Below, piece by piece: positions 1-6,580 of a stretch of 6,849 bases of DNA. The notes beneath the pieces were generated by a model that did no database searches, was not told where the DNA came from, and saw only the letters and a program-made list of their open reading frames with translations. The DNA comes from Actinomycetota bacterium (GTDB lineage Bacteria > Actinomycetota > Actinomycetes > S36-B12 > UBA5976): NCBI GenBank assembly GCA_947476765.1, contig CANJRK010000045.1, positions 1 through 6,849 of the forward strand, written 5' to 3'. Position numbers and translations under genes: made by a program. Position 1 is the first letter of the stretch, and every line of letters starts with the position of its first letter.

Positions 1-63
1 AACTGATTCTTTGCCTACGGCAAGGACTACCTGTGCTTGGTCAGTTGCCGACTTCTTTGCCAT
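1..63 (-). CDS. holA: 5' end of a gene, probably DNA polymerase III delta subunit (partial)
   Basis: Only the first 21 codons are present; the gene continues beyond the left edge. From the ATG at 63 the reading is MAKKSATDQAQVVLAVGKES followed by V. An in-frame TGA lies 12 bases upstream of the ATG, so the start is well bounded. A short polar, lysine-containing leader followed by a hydrophobic beta strand and a G-K-E stretch is compatible with the N-terminus of HolA, where a V-x-G-x-E strand-loop opens the AAA+-like fold. The main argument is position: in actinobacteria holA usually follows comEC. HolA is the clamp-loader subunit that opens the sliding clamp during replication. The gap after the comEC stop is 26 bases, so co-transcription is likely. 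There is no clear Shine-Dalgarno; a weak -10-like CATATT ends 6 bases before the ATG. Reading this as a gene start is fairly safe, but the holA identity rests mostly on context. Confidence 0.55.
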   Translation of the reverse strand, partial: MAKKSATDQAQVVLAVGKESV

Positions 64-89
64 GGCTTCAATATGTCACGAGCCACTGA

Positions 90-2450
90 CTAACGGTGGG
101 TCGCCACCCGAATCTGGGAGTCCTTGACCACTATGGCCAAGTCACCATTTTTATCAGTGCGAAATACCTTGCTGCCAAGTAATTCATAAAGCGAAATGGT
201 TTCTGGTGCCGGGTGGCCATAACCGTTGTCTTTGCCAACTGAAACTAGAGCCACCTGGGCATTGGCCCAGGCCGCAAACTCTGGTGATTGATATTTGGAC
301 CCATGATGCGCCACCTTAATTACTTCAAAATCAATTGGTGCAATTGTTCGTACGATTTCGTCTTGAACGGGCGGCTCTATATCGCCAGTTAATAGGATGT
401 CGATTCCAGCTACTGCCACGGCGATAACCACGCTGGCATTATTGGCATCGCTACCCTGGCCAAGTATCAGCTGACTGGGCCACAGGCAGGTAAAGCGTAT
501 GCCATTGATTTGAAATTCCTCAGGATAAGTCAAAACCGAGGCAACTTGATTTCGGTTGCGCAATACCTCCGAAACATATTCAGTCGTTAAAGGTGGGTCT
601 TCAAGTGGGCTGAGTCGAACTTGCGATACCTTTCGAGACTTAAAGACTCCATCTAGTCCACCAACATGGTCAGCATGGAAATGTGTTAATAACAGAACTG
701 GGATTTTTTTGATGTGAAGCTCAGTGAGGCAACGATCAATTGCATCTGGATCACCGCCAACGTCCACGACAACGGCTTCGTTAGGTCCCACTCGAATAAC
801 TGTGGCATCACCTTGTCCCACATCACAGGAAACCATAACCCAACCTGCAGGTGGCCAGGGTTTAAAACTTAGATTCGGTGGCTGCCATAACAAGAACACT
901 GCAGCAGTAAGTACGGAAACAAAGATCGACTTGGATTCGAGCGCGAGTCGTCGCCACTGTATTGCAGCGTGGACTCCGACTGAAACCATTGTGGTCGCAA
1001 GTACGACGCCGAACTTTCCACTGGGCCACGGGATGAGCAACCAGCTAATTCCAGCACATAAGTGTGCAATAACCGCAATGAGTTGAGCAAATTGCCCAGC
1101 GCCTGAAGCAATTAACCCGCCTAAATAGCTCGACGCTGGAGTGACAAGCGCCGCAAGTAAACCCAAGACCATTGTTGGTCCAGCCAAGGGTCCTGCGAAC
1201 ATATTTGCCGGTATGGCAGTTAGCGACAGTGGTGAGCCCAGCGCAACAAGCATTGGAAAAACGGCAAACTGAGCAGCCATGGTCACCGCCAAAGTTTGTA
1301 TTACCCAAAGCGGAATTCGCTTTGAGGTTTTAAGTTCCAAGAAATTTATTAAGCGCGGAACCCACAAAACCAATCCCGCCGTTGCCGCTACGGAAAGTGC
1401 AAAGCCATAAGACATGGCAAGCCACGGATCCAGGGTCACTAATCCAATTACTGCTAGCGCTAATGCTGGAACTGGTGATTTGTTTGAGCTGGTGAAAGTA
1501 GCCGCAAGTGCAACCAGACCCATCACAGTAGCCCGTAGCACGCTGGGCTGTGGCCTTACCAATATGACGAATCCCACTAATGCAACAACAGTTACAAAAT
1601 ATTGCAAATTTTTGCTAGCTCGAAACCTTCGCATAACTGCTAAAACTAAAACGACTAGCAACGTCACGTTAGTTCCCGAAACTGCAATCAAATGAGTCAG
1701 GCCCGCGCTCTTCATGTCACTTGCTAGTTCATTGGTAAGTGCCGAGCTGTCCCCTAGCGCTAGCCCTGGCACTAATCCTTTTGCTGCGTCAGACTTGCCC
1801 TGCAGCGACGCATGCAGTCCTGATCGTAAATTTACCGCCAACCATTGATAGCGAGGTGGAGTTTCAATTACGTCTGGAACGTCAAGCAACTTCAGATAGG
1901 CCGCATATGGTTTACCCAATGGTGCCTTCGATAGTTTGCCTGTAACTGATATTTTCTGACCAGGAACATAAGTTTTCAGGGCTGCTAATAATTCAGGATT
2001 ACTTGCAAAAACTAAAACTGGTGAGTGGAGATCAAATGTTTGGCTGTGAATAGTGGCCGTTTCCAGTCGCAAGGTTATTCGCAGTACTTCTTGATTCGTC
2101 CAATCAAGCTGGCCTTTACGACTAGTGATTGCTGGATCCGAGGTTACGACAGCTACGCCTTTGATTACGGCATTACGCGCACTCGCCTGCGCTATTGGCC
2201 CATAGGTCAGTGGATAGATTCGTAGCATCGAAATAGCGATACCAAGTATCGCCCCTAGTGCGAGCATCACGACTAACGTTGTTAAATCAATTTCGGTATT
2301 AGAAAGTTTTCTAAGGATTAATTGAATTAAAAATACGGCGACTGCGGCGGTGATCCAAAACCAAACTGGATTTCCTAAACCATAAATTCCAATTGTTAAA
2401 GCTGCCGAAAGCCAAGTCGCCAGAGCAAGCGGCGCTAATCGAAAATCCAC
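90..2450 (-). CDS. comEC: ComEC/Rec2 DNA uptake channel protein
   Basis: A complete 786-residue polytopic membrane protein, a normal size for full-length ComEC, which carries one strand of transforming DNA across the cytoplasmic membrane. Residues 5-76 hold about three membrane helices. Residues 80-200 form the soluble N-terminal DUF4131/OB-like region. Residues 225-500 are the Competence (ComEC) membrane domain, with GLALGD (229-234) and HLIAVSGTNV (253-262). After a last helix near 508-523, residues 535-786 form a metallo-beta-lactamase-like domain with DVGQGDA (543-549), the metal-binding THFHADH (589-595), LLTGD (686-690), HHGS (715-718) and GHP (745-747). In this family that domain is thought to degrade the non-transported strand, and all its key residues are present. 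The start is a GTG directly abutting the comEA TAG stop. The opening DFRLAP then a hydrophobic helix resembles other actinobacterial ComECs and supports this start. No Shine-Dalgarno is visible, so translation is probably coupled to comEA. Confidence 0.96.
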   Translation of the reverse strand: MDFRLAPLALATWLSAALTIGIYGLGNPVWFWITAAVAVFLIQLILRKLSNTEIDLTTLVVMLALGAILGIAISMLRIYPLTYGPIAQASARNAVIKGVAVVTSDPAITSRKGQLDWTNQEVLRITLRLETATIHSQTFDLHSPVLVFASNPELLAALKTYVPGQKISVTGKLSKAPLGKPYAAYLKLLDVPDVIETPPRYQWLAVNLRSGLHASLQGKSDAAKGLVPGLALGDSSALTNELASDMKSAGLTHLIAVSGTNVTLLVVLVLAVMRRFRASKNLQYFVTVVALVGFVILVRPQPSVLRATVMGLVALAATFTSSNKSPVPALALAVIGLVTLDPWLAMSYGFALSVAATAGLVLWVPRLINFLELKTSKRIPLWVIQTLAVTMAAQFAVFPMLVALGSPLSLTAIPANMFAGPLAGPTMVLGLLAALVTPASSYLGGLIASGAGQFAQLIAVIAHLCAGISWLLIPWPSGKFGVVLATTMVSVGVHAAIQWRRLALESKSIFVSVLTAAVFLLWQPPNLSFKPWPPAGWVMVSCDVGQGDATVIRVGPNEAVVVDVGGDPDAIDRCLTELHIKKIPVLLLTHFHADHVGGLDGVFKSRKVSQVRLSPLEDPPLTTEYVSEVLRNRNQVASVLTYPEEFQINGIRFTCLWPSQLILGQGSDANNASVVIAVAVAGIDILLTGDIEPPVQDEIVRTIAPIDFEVIKVAHHGSKYQSPEFAAWANAQVALVSVGKDNGYGHPAPETISLYELLGSKVFRTDKNGDLAIVVKDSQIRVATHR

Positions 2451-3155
2451 CTAAATTCGAACGAGTGGTTTTAAGTTCGCAAAGACTTTTGGTCCAATGC
2501 CAGGAACTTCTTGTAACTCATCAACGGAATGAAACCTTTGATTAGTTTCGCGCCATGCCACAATCCGACCAGCCATAACCGGACCAACCCCGGGCAAGGC
2601 ATCAAGTTCTGATTCCGAAGCTTGATTTATGTTTATGCGCGGATCACTAGCAACGTCACTGGATAAGGCATTTCCGATAAAGATCATTTGGCCGTCAGAT
2701 AGACGCTCGGCCAAATTCAATGAAGTTACATTGGCACCGGGTGTCAATCCCCCAGCGGCTGTAATTGCATCAGCAACTCGATCACCTGCTGTTAGCGTCA
2801 CAAGTCCAGGAGTTAACACATCACCTTTAACATCCACCACGATTTGGTTTGTGGAACCAAGATCTCCAATGCCAACTGATGGCGACAGTGAAGATCTTGG
2901 AATTGCAATCCCGTCATTAGTGACTACTGGAACTGCTGTCGGCGATGGGCGATTTAGCCAAACTAATAACCCAACGACTGAGACTGCGACTATTACAAAT
3001 TTAGCAATTGGGGCGATGGCTTGTTTCGGTGGATTAATCAAGATTTGCACGGGCTCGGATGGGAGCGATACTTCTGGTCGGCCACCAAAGACCTTTTCTA
3101 ATCGTGCCAACGCCAGATTAGTAACCTGCAAAGATCTCCGATGAAACAACTTCAT
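2451..3155 (-). CDS. comEA: ComEA-family competence DNA-binding protein (SLBB + helix-hairpin-helix)
   Basis: A 234-residue, membrane-anchored DNA receptor for transformation. A short basic N-terminus (MKLFHRRSL) and cytoplasmic segment precede one membrane helix at about residues 48-67. A Ser/Pro-rich linker follows, then an SLBB-like domain at about 105-160 (VDVKGDV, AITAAGGLTPGA). The C-terminal ComEA domain, about 174-234, opens with ININQASESELDALPGVGP and carries paired helix-hairpin-helix motifs LPGVGP (187-192) and VPGIGP (217-222), which in this family bind the DNA backbone without sequence specificity. A GTG at 3176 would add 7 residues, and an in-frame TAG just upstream rules out anything longer. 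I prefer the ATG at 3155 because a TAACGT hexamer ends 7 bases before it, as for a leaderless mRNA. Neither start has a Shine-Dalgarno. The stop abuts comEC, its functional partner. The product is very likely right; the start is less certain. Confidence 0.93.
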   Translation of the reverse strand: MKLFHRRSLQVTNLALARLEKVFGGRPEVSLPSEPVQILINPPKQAIAPIAKFVIVAVSVVGLLVWLNRPSPTAVPVVTNDGIAIPRSSLSPSVGIGDLGSTNQIVVDVKGDVLTPGLVTLTAGDRVADAITAAGGLTPGANVTSLNLAERLSDGQMIFIGNALSSDVASDPRININQASESELDALPGVGPVMAGRIVAWRETNQRFHSVDELQEVPGIGPKVFANLKPLVRI

Positions 3156-3162
3156 GGCTTGA

Positions 3163-3168
3163 ACGTTA
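3163..3168 (-). promoter_or_regulatory. Putative -10 element of comEA (leaderless start)
   Basis: On the minus strand TAACGT fits the TANNNT core of a sigma-70-type -10 hexamer. It ends 7 bases before the ATG at 3155, which would place the transcription start at or within a base or two of the start codon. No convincing -35 is present; the nearest candidate, TTGCAT, shares only three bases with the consensus and sits 19 bases upstream. It would give comEA-comEC-holA a promoter separate from the leuS one. This is motif matching by eye. Confidence 0.35.
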
Positions 3169-3169
3169 A

Positions 3170-3194
3170 ATTGCACTAACTAAACGAATGCAAT
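3170..3194. repeat. Inverted repeat ATTGCA-N13-TGCAAT upstream of comEA
   Basis: Two perfect 6-base arms, ATTGCA (3170-3175) and TGCAAT (3189-3194), flank 13 bases. A second, interleaved inverted repeat, TAACT (3177-3181) and AGTTA (3199-3203), lies in the same gap. The first dyad covers about -15 to -39 relative to the proposed comEA start at 3155, that is the promoter spacer and -35 position, where a dimeric regulator could bind. The arms are short enough that chance is a real possibility. It lacks a GC-rich stem and T-run, so it does not look like a terminator. Confidence 0.3.
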
Positions 3195-3216
3195 ACTCAG
3201 TTAATGTGTGGGAAAC

Positions 3217-4053
3217 CTATACCTGTGGACTGACTACAACTGCTATCGAGCCCGGCCCTACGTGAGTTCCAACAACTGCGCCAGCTGGGGACACTTCGAT
3301 GTTTGTTATACCAGTGCGATTCATTAGTTGAGCTGCAATGGCCTCAGCTGCGGCTTGGGCTTCAACGTGGTGCACTGCGATTTCAGATTTGATTCGGGCG
3401 GCAGCGCAAACTATCTCAACCATTCGAGCCAAAGCTTTTTCCCTTGTTCTGACCAGCTCTCGTTGCTCGACTTTCCCATTGATCATGTGCAGCAATGGCT
3501 TCAGGTCCATAGCCTTACCCATTCGGGCCTGCATCGCGTTTATTCGTCCCCCACGCTCTAAAAATTCAAGGGTGTCCACGTAAAACGTAATAGTTGCGCC
3601 ACTGCACTTGCGGTTGATCAAGCTGACTACGTCTGCATGTGCTGCGCCGTTGGCTGCTAACCTCGCCCCAGCAATCACAGCAAAACCAATCATCATCGCG
3701 ATGCCACGGGAATCCATTACGTCGACTTGAAAATCAACGCGACGGCTGGCTAAGACTGCCGATTCATAGGTTCCAGAAAGCTCACTCGACAAATGAATAC
3801 TCACGATTGAGTCTGCGCCATCGGCATGGAGTCGCTCATAAGCTGCCACGAATAGGTCTGGGTTTGGTCGTGATGTCGTTACTGATTTTCCAGCACGCAA
3901 TGCGGTAGCAACTTGCACCACAGTGATTCCATCAACTTCATTGAAGGGAGTTCCGTTACTGATTACTTGCAATGGCACAACTTCAATCGCTAACTGCGCT
4001 ACCAATGCTTCTGGCAGATAAGCAGTTGAGTCCGTTACGATGCCAACTGACAT
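3217..4053 (-). CDS. DegV-family (FakB-like) fatty-acid-binding protein
   Basis: A complete 278-residue cytoplasmic protein, typical DegV length. The family signatures occur in order: VTDST at residues 6-10; TSRPNP (60-65), equivalent to the usual TSQPSP; IHLSSELSGTY (86-96), the core fatty-acid-binding loop; DTLEFLERGGRI (160-171); KPLLHMINGK (185-194); and VGTHVGPG (261-268) near the C-terminus. DegV proteins hold a fatty acid in a buried pocket. The best-known members, FakB, present it to the kinase FakA, giving acyl-phosphate for phospholipid synthesis. No FakA-like gene lies in the window, so that role is inferred from family. The loop has Glu at residue 91 where I recall Gly being common (LSSGLSGTY). 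The ATG lies 3 bases after the leuS TAA with no Shine-Dalgarno, so coupled translation from leuS is likely. Family assignment is secure; the fatty acid bound and physiological role are not. Confidence 0.93.
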   Translation of the reverse strand: MSVGIVTDSTAYLPEALVAQLAIEVVPLQVISNGTPFNEVDGITVVQVATALRAGKSVTTSRPNPDLFVAAYERLHADGADSIVSIHLSSELSGTYESAVLASRRVDFQVDVMDSRGIAMMIGFAVIAGARLAANGAAHADVVSLINRKCSGATITFYVDTLEFLERGGRINAMQARMGKAMDLKPLLHMINGKVEQRELVRTREKALARMVEIVCAAARIKSEIAVHHVEAQAAAEAIAAQLMNRTGITNIEVSPAGAVVGTHVGPGSIAVVVSPQV

Positions 4054-4056
4054 TGG

Positions 4057-6534
4057 TTAGCCCAGAACTATATTGACAAGTTTTGGCGGACGCACCACGA
4101 CCACTTTGATGGTCTGTCCGGCGATCGCTTCAATAACAGAAGCTTGGCTCATAGCTAGTTCGCGCATTTGATCTTCGGTAATGCTTGGAGAGATCTCTAG
4201 GCGTTCCTTGATTTTGCCATTGACTTGAATCACGCACTGCACAGAATCTTCGACAAGAAGTTTTGGGTCAACTTCTGGCCACGGCGCCAACGCAACCGAA
4301 GGCTGGTGACCAAGGCGCGACCACATTTCTTCTGCGGTGTAAGGCGCGACCAAGGAAAGCATGATTGCTACCGCTTCGCAGGCTTCGCGTACTGCAGGAT
4401 CGGCTGCGCCACATCCTGAATCAATCGCCTTGCGCGTGACATTAACTAATTCCATAGTGCGAGCCACGGCAACATTGAAACGATAAGTTTCAACCGCTAG
4501 TTGAGCATCGTTAATTGCTTTATGGGTTGCCTTACGCAAAGCCAAGTCACCGTCTGCAAAAGCTACGCCAGGTGCGCTGTTTGCATCGCCAGCTAATCGG
4601 TAAGCACGAGCCAAGAATTTTCTAGCTCCACTTGGCGAAACATCTGCCCAGTCAACATCATCTTCAGGTGGTCCGGAGAACACCAGGGCTAAGCGAATTG
4701 CATCAACGCCATGTTCAGATAATTCTTCACTGAGTTTTACCAAGTTGCCACGACTCTTACTCATTGCAGAGCCATCCATCTGGACCATGCCTTGGTTAAG
4801 TAACCGCTTGAATGGTTCAACAAAATCGACCATGCCCATGTCATACATAACTTTGGTAAAGAATCGACTGTAAAGCAGGTGCAGAATTGCGTGGGTTACG
4901 CCACCCACGTATTGATCAATTGGTAACCATTTCTTGGCCTCGGCTTGATCAAACGGCGCAGAACTTAACTGTGGGTTTAGATAACGCATGTAGTACCAGG
5001 ATGAATCAACAAAAGTATCCATGGTGTCGGCGTCGCGACGAGCTGGTCCCGCACACTTTGGGCAAGGAACATTTGCCCATTCGTCTGCTGCACCAAGGGG
5101 TGAAGTTCCCTTTGGAGCTAAATCGAGTCCAGCAGCATCTGGCAGGCGAACTGGCAATTGGTCAATTGGTACTGGCACCTCGCCACAAGCTGGGCAGTGA
5201 ATGATTGGGATTGGAGTTCCCCAAAAACGTTGCCGAGAAATCAACCAGTCCCGAAGGCGATAGTTTGTCGCAGGCTTACCAAGACTTTTGGTTTCAAGTT
5301 CGGAAATGATTTTGGCAATTGCATCTGCTTTACCTAAGCCATCAAGATTGCCTGAGTTAATGTGCGCGCCATCATCAGCAGTTGCTTCGCCGGTAACAGC
5401 AGGATCAGTTTCTGAGTGCACTACTACTCGTACCGGCAAGTCAAAAGCCTTGGCGAAATCTAAATCTCTTTGATCATGAGCTGGAACTGCCATGATTGCG
5501 CCCGTGCCATAGTCAGCAAGTACATAATCACTTGCCCAAATTTGTAGTCGCTCGCCATTTACTGGATTAATCGCATAGCGATTTAGGAATACGCCAGTCT
5601 TTGGGCGATCAGTTGCCAATCTGTCCATGTCACTAGTTGATTTAACTTTTTCTAAATATTCGTTAAATGCAGTTTCGCTGTCAGTACCCTGCGCCAATTC
5701 CGCAGCAAGCGCTGAATCCACAGCAACTACGAAGAAAGTTGCACCATAAAGGGTGTCGGGGCGAGTTGTGTAAACCACAACCGGTTCAACACGACCTTCA
5801 ATTTCAAAACTTACTTCGGCGCCTTGGGAGCGACCAATCCAGTTACGCTGCATGAGCAGAACTTTTTCAGGCCACTGACCTTCAAGTTCTTTCATATCAT
5901 CCAGCAAGCGGTCGGCATAATCTGTGATCTTGAAGTACCACTGATTCAATTTCTTTTTAGTTACTGCAGAGTCGCAGCGTTCACATTCCCCGCCAACAAC
6001 TTGTTCATTGGCCAAAACTGTTTGACATGATGGGCACCAGTTAACTGCAGAATCTTTTCGGTAAGCCAAACCACGTTCGTACATTTGCAAAAAGAACCAC
6101 TGGTTCCATTGGTAATACTCTGGATCGCAGGTGTTGAGTACGCGATCCCAATCAAATGAACAGGCGTAGCGTCGCATTGAAGCTTTTTGAATTGCAATGT
6201 TTTCGTAGGTCCAGATTGCTGGGCTTTCATTGCGCTTGATCGCAGCATTTTCAGCTGGCAGACCAAATGCATCCCAACCAATTGGGTGCATGACATTAAA
6301 GCCCTGGTGCACCCAGTAGCGAGAAATCACATCACCAAGTGCGTAAGCCTCGGCATGGCCCATATGTAAGTCGCCCGATGGGTAGGGAAACATATCCAAA
6401 ACATATTTAGTTGGCCGATTATCATCTGGGCGCCCCGAGCGAAATGGCGCTAATTCATCCCAAATTGGCAGCCATTTTTCCTGAACCGCGTGAACGTCAT
6501 AGAAATTTGGGTCTGGAATCGCCTGTTCGCTCAT
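4057..6534 (-). CDS. leuS: Leucyl-tRNA synthetase
   Basis: Attaches leucine to tRNA(Leu) in the cytoplasm and is essential. The protein is 825 residues from the ATG at 6534. The class I signature HMGH is at 57-60, in PYPSGDLHMGH. A zinc site has CPSC (167-170) and CERC (184-187). The CP1 editing domain has the threonine-rich TTRPDTLYG (256-264) and DYGTGAIMAVPAHDQRD (341-357), whose Asp contacts the mischarged amino acid in this family, so proofreading is probably active. A second Cys pair set is CPAC (447-450) and CPKC (491-494). The KMSKS loop reads AMSKS (590-594): the first Lys is Ala and the second is kept. The C-terminal tRNA-binding domain contains VIQVNGKIKERLEI (768-781). The frame stays open upstream to 6633, but those 33 codons lie opposite the divergent transporter gene and show no LeuRS character. 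SEQAIPDPNFYDVHAVQEKW is a plausible N-terminus, and a -10-like TATTCT ends 8 bases before this ATG. Confidence 0.97.
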   Translation of the reverse strand: MSEQAIPDPNFYDVHAVQEKWLPIWDELAPFRSGRPDDNRPTKYVLDMFPYPSGDLHMGHAEAYALGDVISRYWVHQGFNVMHPIGWDAFGLPAENAAIKRNESPAIWTYENIAIQKASMRRYACSFDWDRVLNTCDPEYYQWNQWFFLQMYERGLAYRKDSAVNWCPSCQTVLANEQVVGGECERCDSAVTKKKLNQWYFKITDYADRLLDDMKELEGQWPEKVLLMQRNWIGRSQGAEVSFEIEGRVEPVVVYTTRPDTLYGATFFVVAVDSALAAELAQGTDSETAFNEYLEKVKSTSDMDRLATDRPKTGVFLNRYAINPVNGERLQIWASDYVLADYGTGAIMAVPAHDQRDLDFAKAFDLPVRVVVHSETDPAVTGEATADDGAHINSGNLDGLGKADAIAKIISELETKSLGKPATNYRLRDWLISRQRFWGTPIPIIHCPACGEVPVPIDQLPVRLPDAAGLDLAPKGTSPLGAADEWANVPCPKCAGPARRDADTMDTFVDSSWYYMRYLNPQLSSAPFDQAEAKKWLPIDQYVGGVTHAILHLLYSRFFTKVMYDMGMVDFVEPFKRLLNQGMVQMDGSAMSKSRGNLVKLSEELSEHGVDAIRLALVFSGPPEDDVDWADVSPSGARKFLARAYRLAGDANSAPGVAFADGDLALRKATHKAINDAQLAVETYRFNVAVARTMELVNVTRKAIDSGCGAADPAVREACEAVAIMLSLVAPYTAEEMWSRLGHQPSVALAPWPEVDPKLLVEDSVQCVIQVNGKIKERLEISPSITEDQMRELAMSQASVIEAIAGQTIKVVVVRPPKLVNIVLG

Positions 6535-6542
6535 GATCCCTA

Positions 6543-6548
6543 AGAATA
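6543..6548 (-). promoter_or_regulatory. Putative -10 element of leuS
   Basis: On the minus strand TATTCT matches TANNNT and four of six TATAAT positions. It ends 8 bases before the leuS ATG at 6534, so the transcript would begin at or within about two bases of the start codon. The spacer contains AGGG three bases before the ATG, too close for a normal ribosome-binding site. No -35 match is visible at 16-19 bases upstream; that position overlaps the -10 of the divergent transporter gene. Confidence 0.45.
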
Positions 6549-6567
6549 CTGGGAAATGGCTGGAGTC

Positions 6568-6573
6568 TAGAAT
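6568..6573 (+). promoter_or_regulatory. Putative -10 element of the EamA transporter gene
   Basis: TAGAAT matches five of six TATAAT positions. It ends 7 bases before the GTG at 6581, the classic distance for a leaderless mRNA starting on its own initiation codon. A GGAG at 6562-6565 is about 15 bases from the GTG, too far to be its ribosome-binding site. No -35 match is seen; its expected position falls on the leuS -10. Confidence 0.45.
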
Positions 6574-6580
6574 CGGCATT

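Noticed and set aside
724..1086. A 120-codon open frame on the plus strand opposite the comEC C-terminal half.
   Set aside because: It is antisense to the conserved metallo-beta-lactamase-like and membrane regions of comEC, and its translation shows no recognisable domain or start signal.
2629..3144. A 171-codon open frame on the plus strand opposite comEA.
   Set aside because: It lies wholly inside comEA, whose domains are unmistakable on the other strand. The translation is low-complexity Thr/Ser/Pro/Ala text with no family motif and looks like a mirror of the comEA codon pattern.
3177..3216. A transcription terminator between the DegV gene and comEA.
   Set aside because: The inverted repeats here are short and AT-rich, with no GC-rich stem followed by a T-run, so nothing supports an intrinsic terminator.
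4067..4072. TATAGT on the minus strand, 13 bases before the DegV ATG, as an internal promoter.
   Set aside because: A good -10 match, but it is within leuS coding sequence, has no -35 match, and its spacing does not fit the leaderless pattern of the other starts. Coupled expression from leuS is simpler.
4073..4078. A perfect TTGACA on the plus strand near the 3' end of leuS.
   Set aside because: There is no -10-like hexamer at the right distance downstream and no plus-strand gene for it to serve.
6533..6580. Upstream in-frame ATG at 6533 as the transporter start.
   Set aside because: It would overlap the leuS start codon, precede the TAGAAT -10, and add a polar segment not expected before the first EamA helix. 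Not excluded outright.
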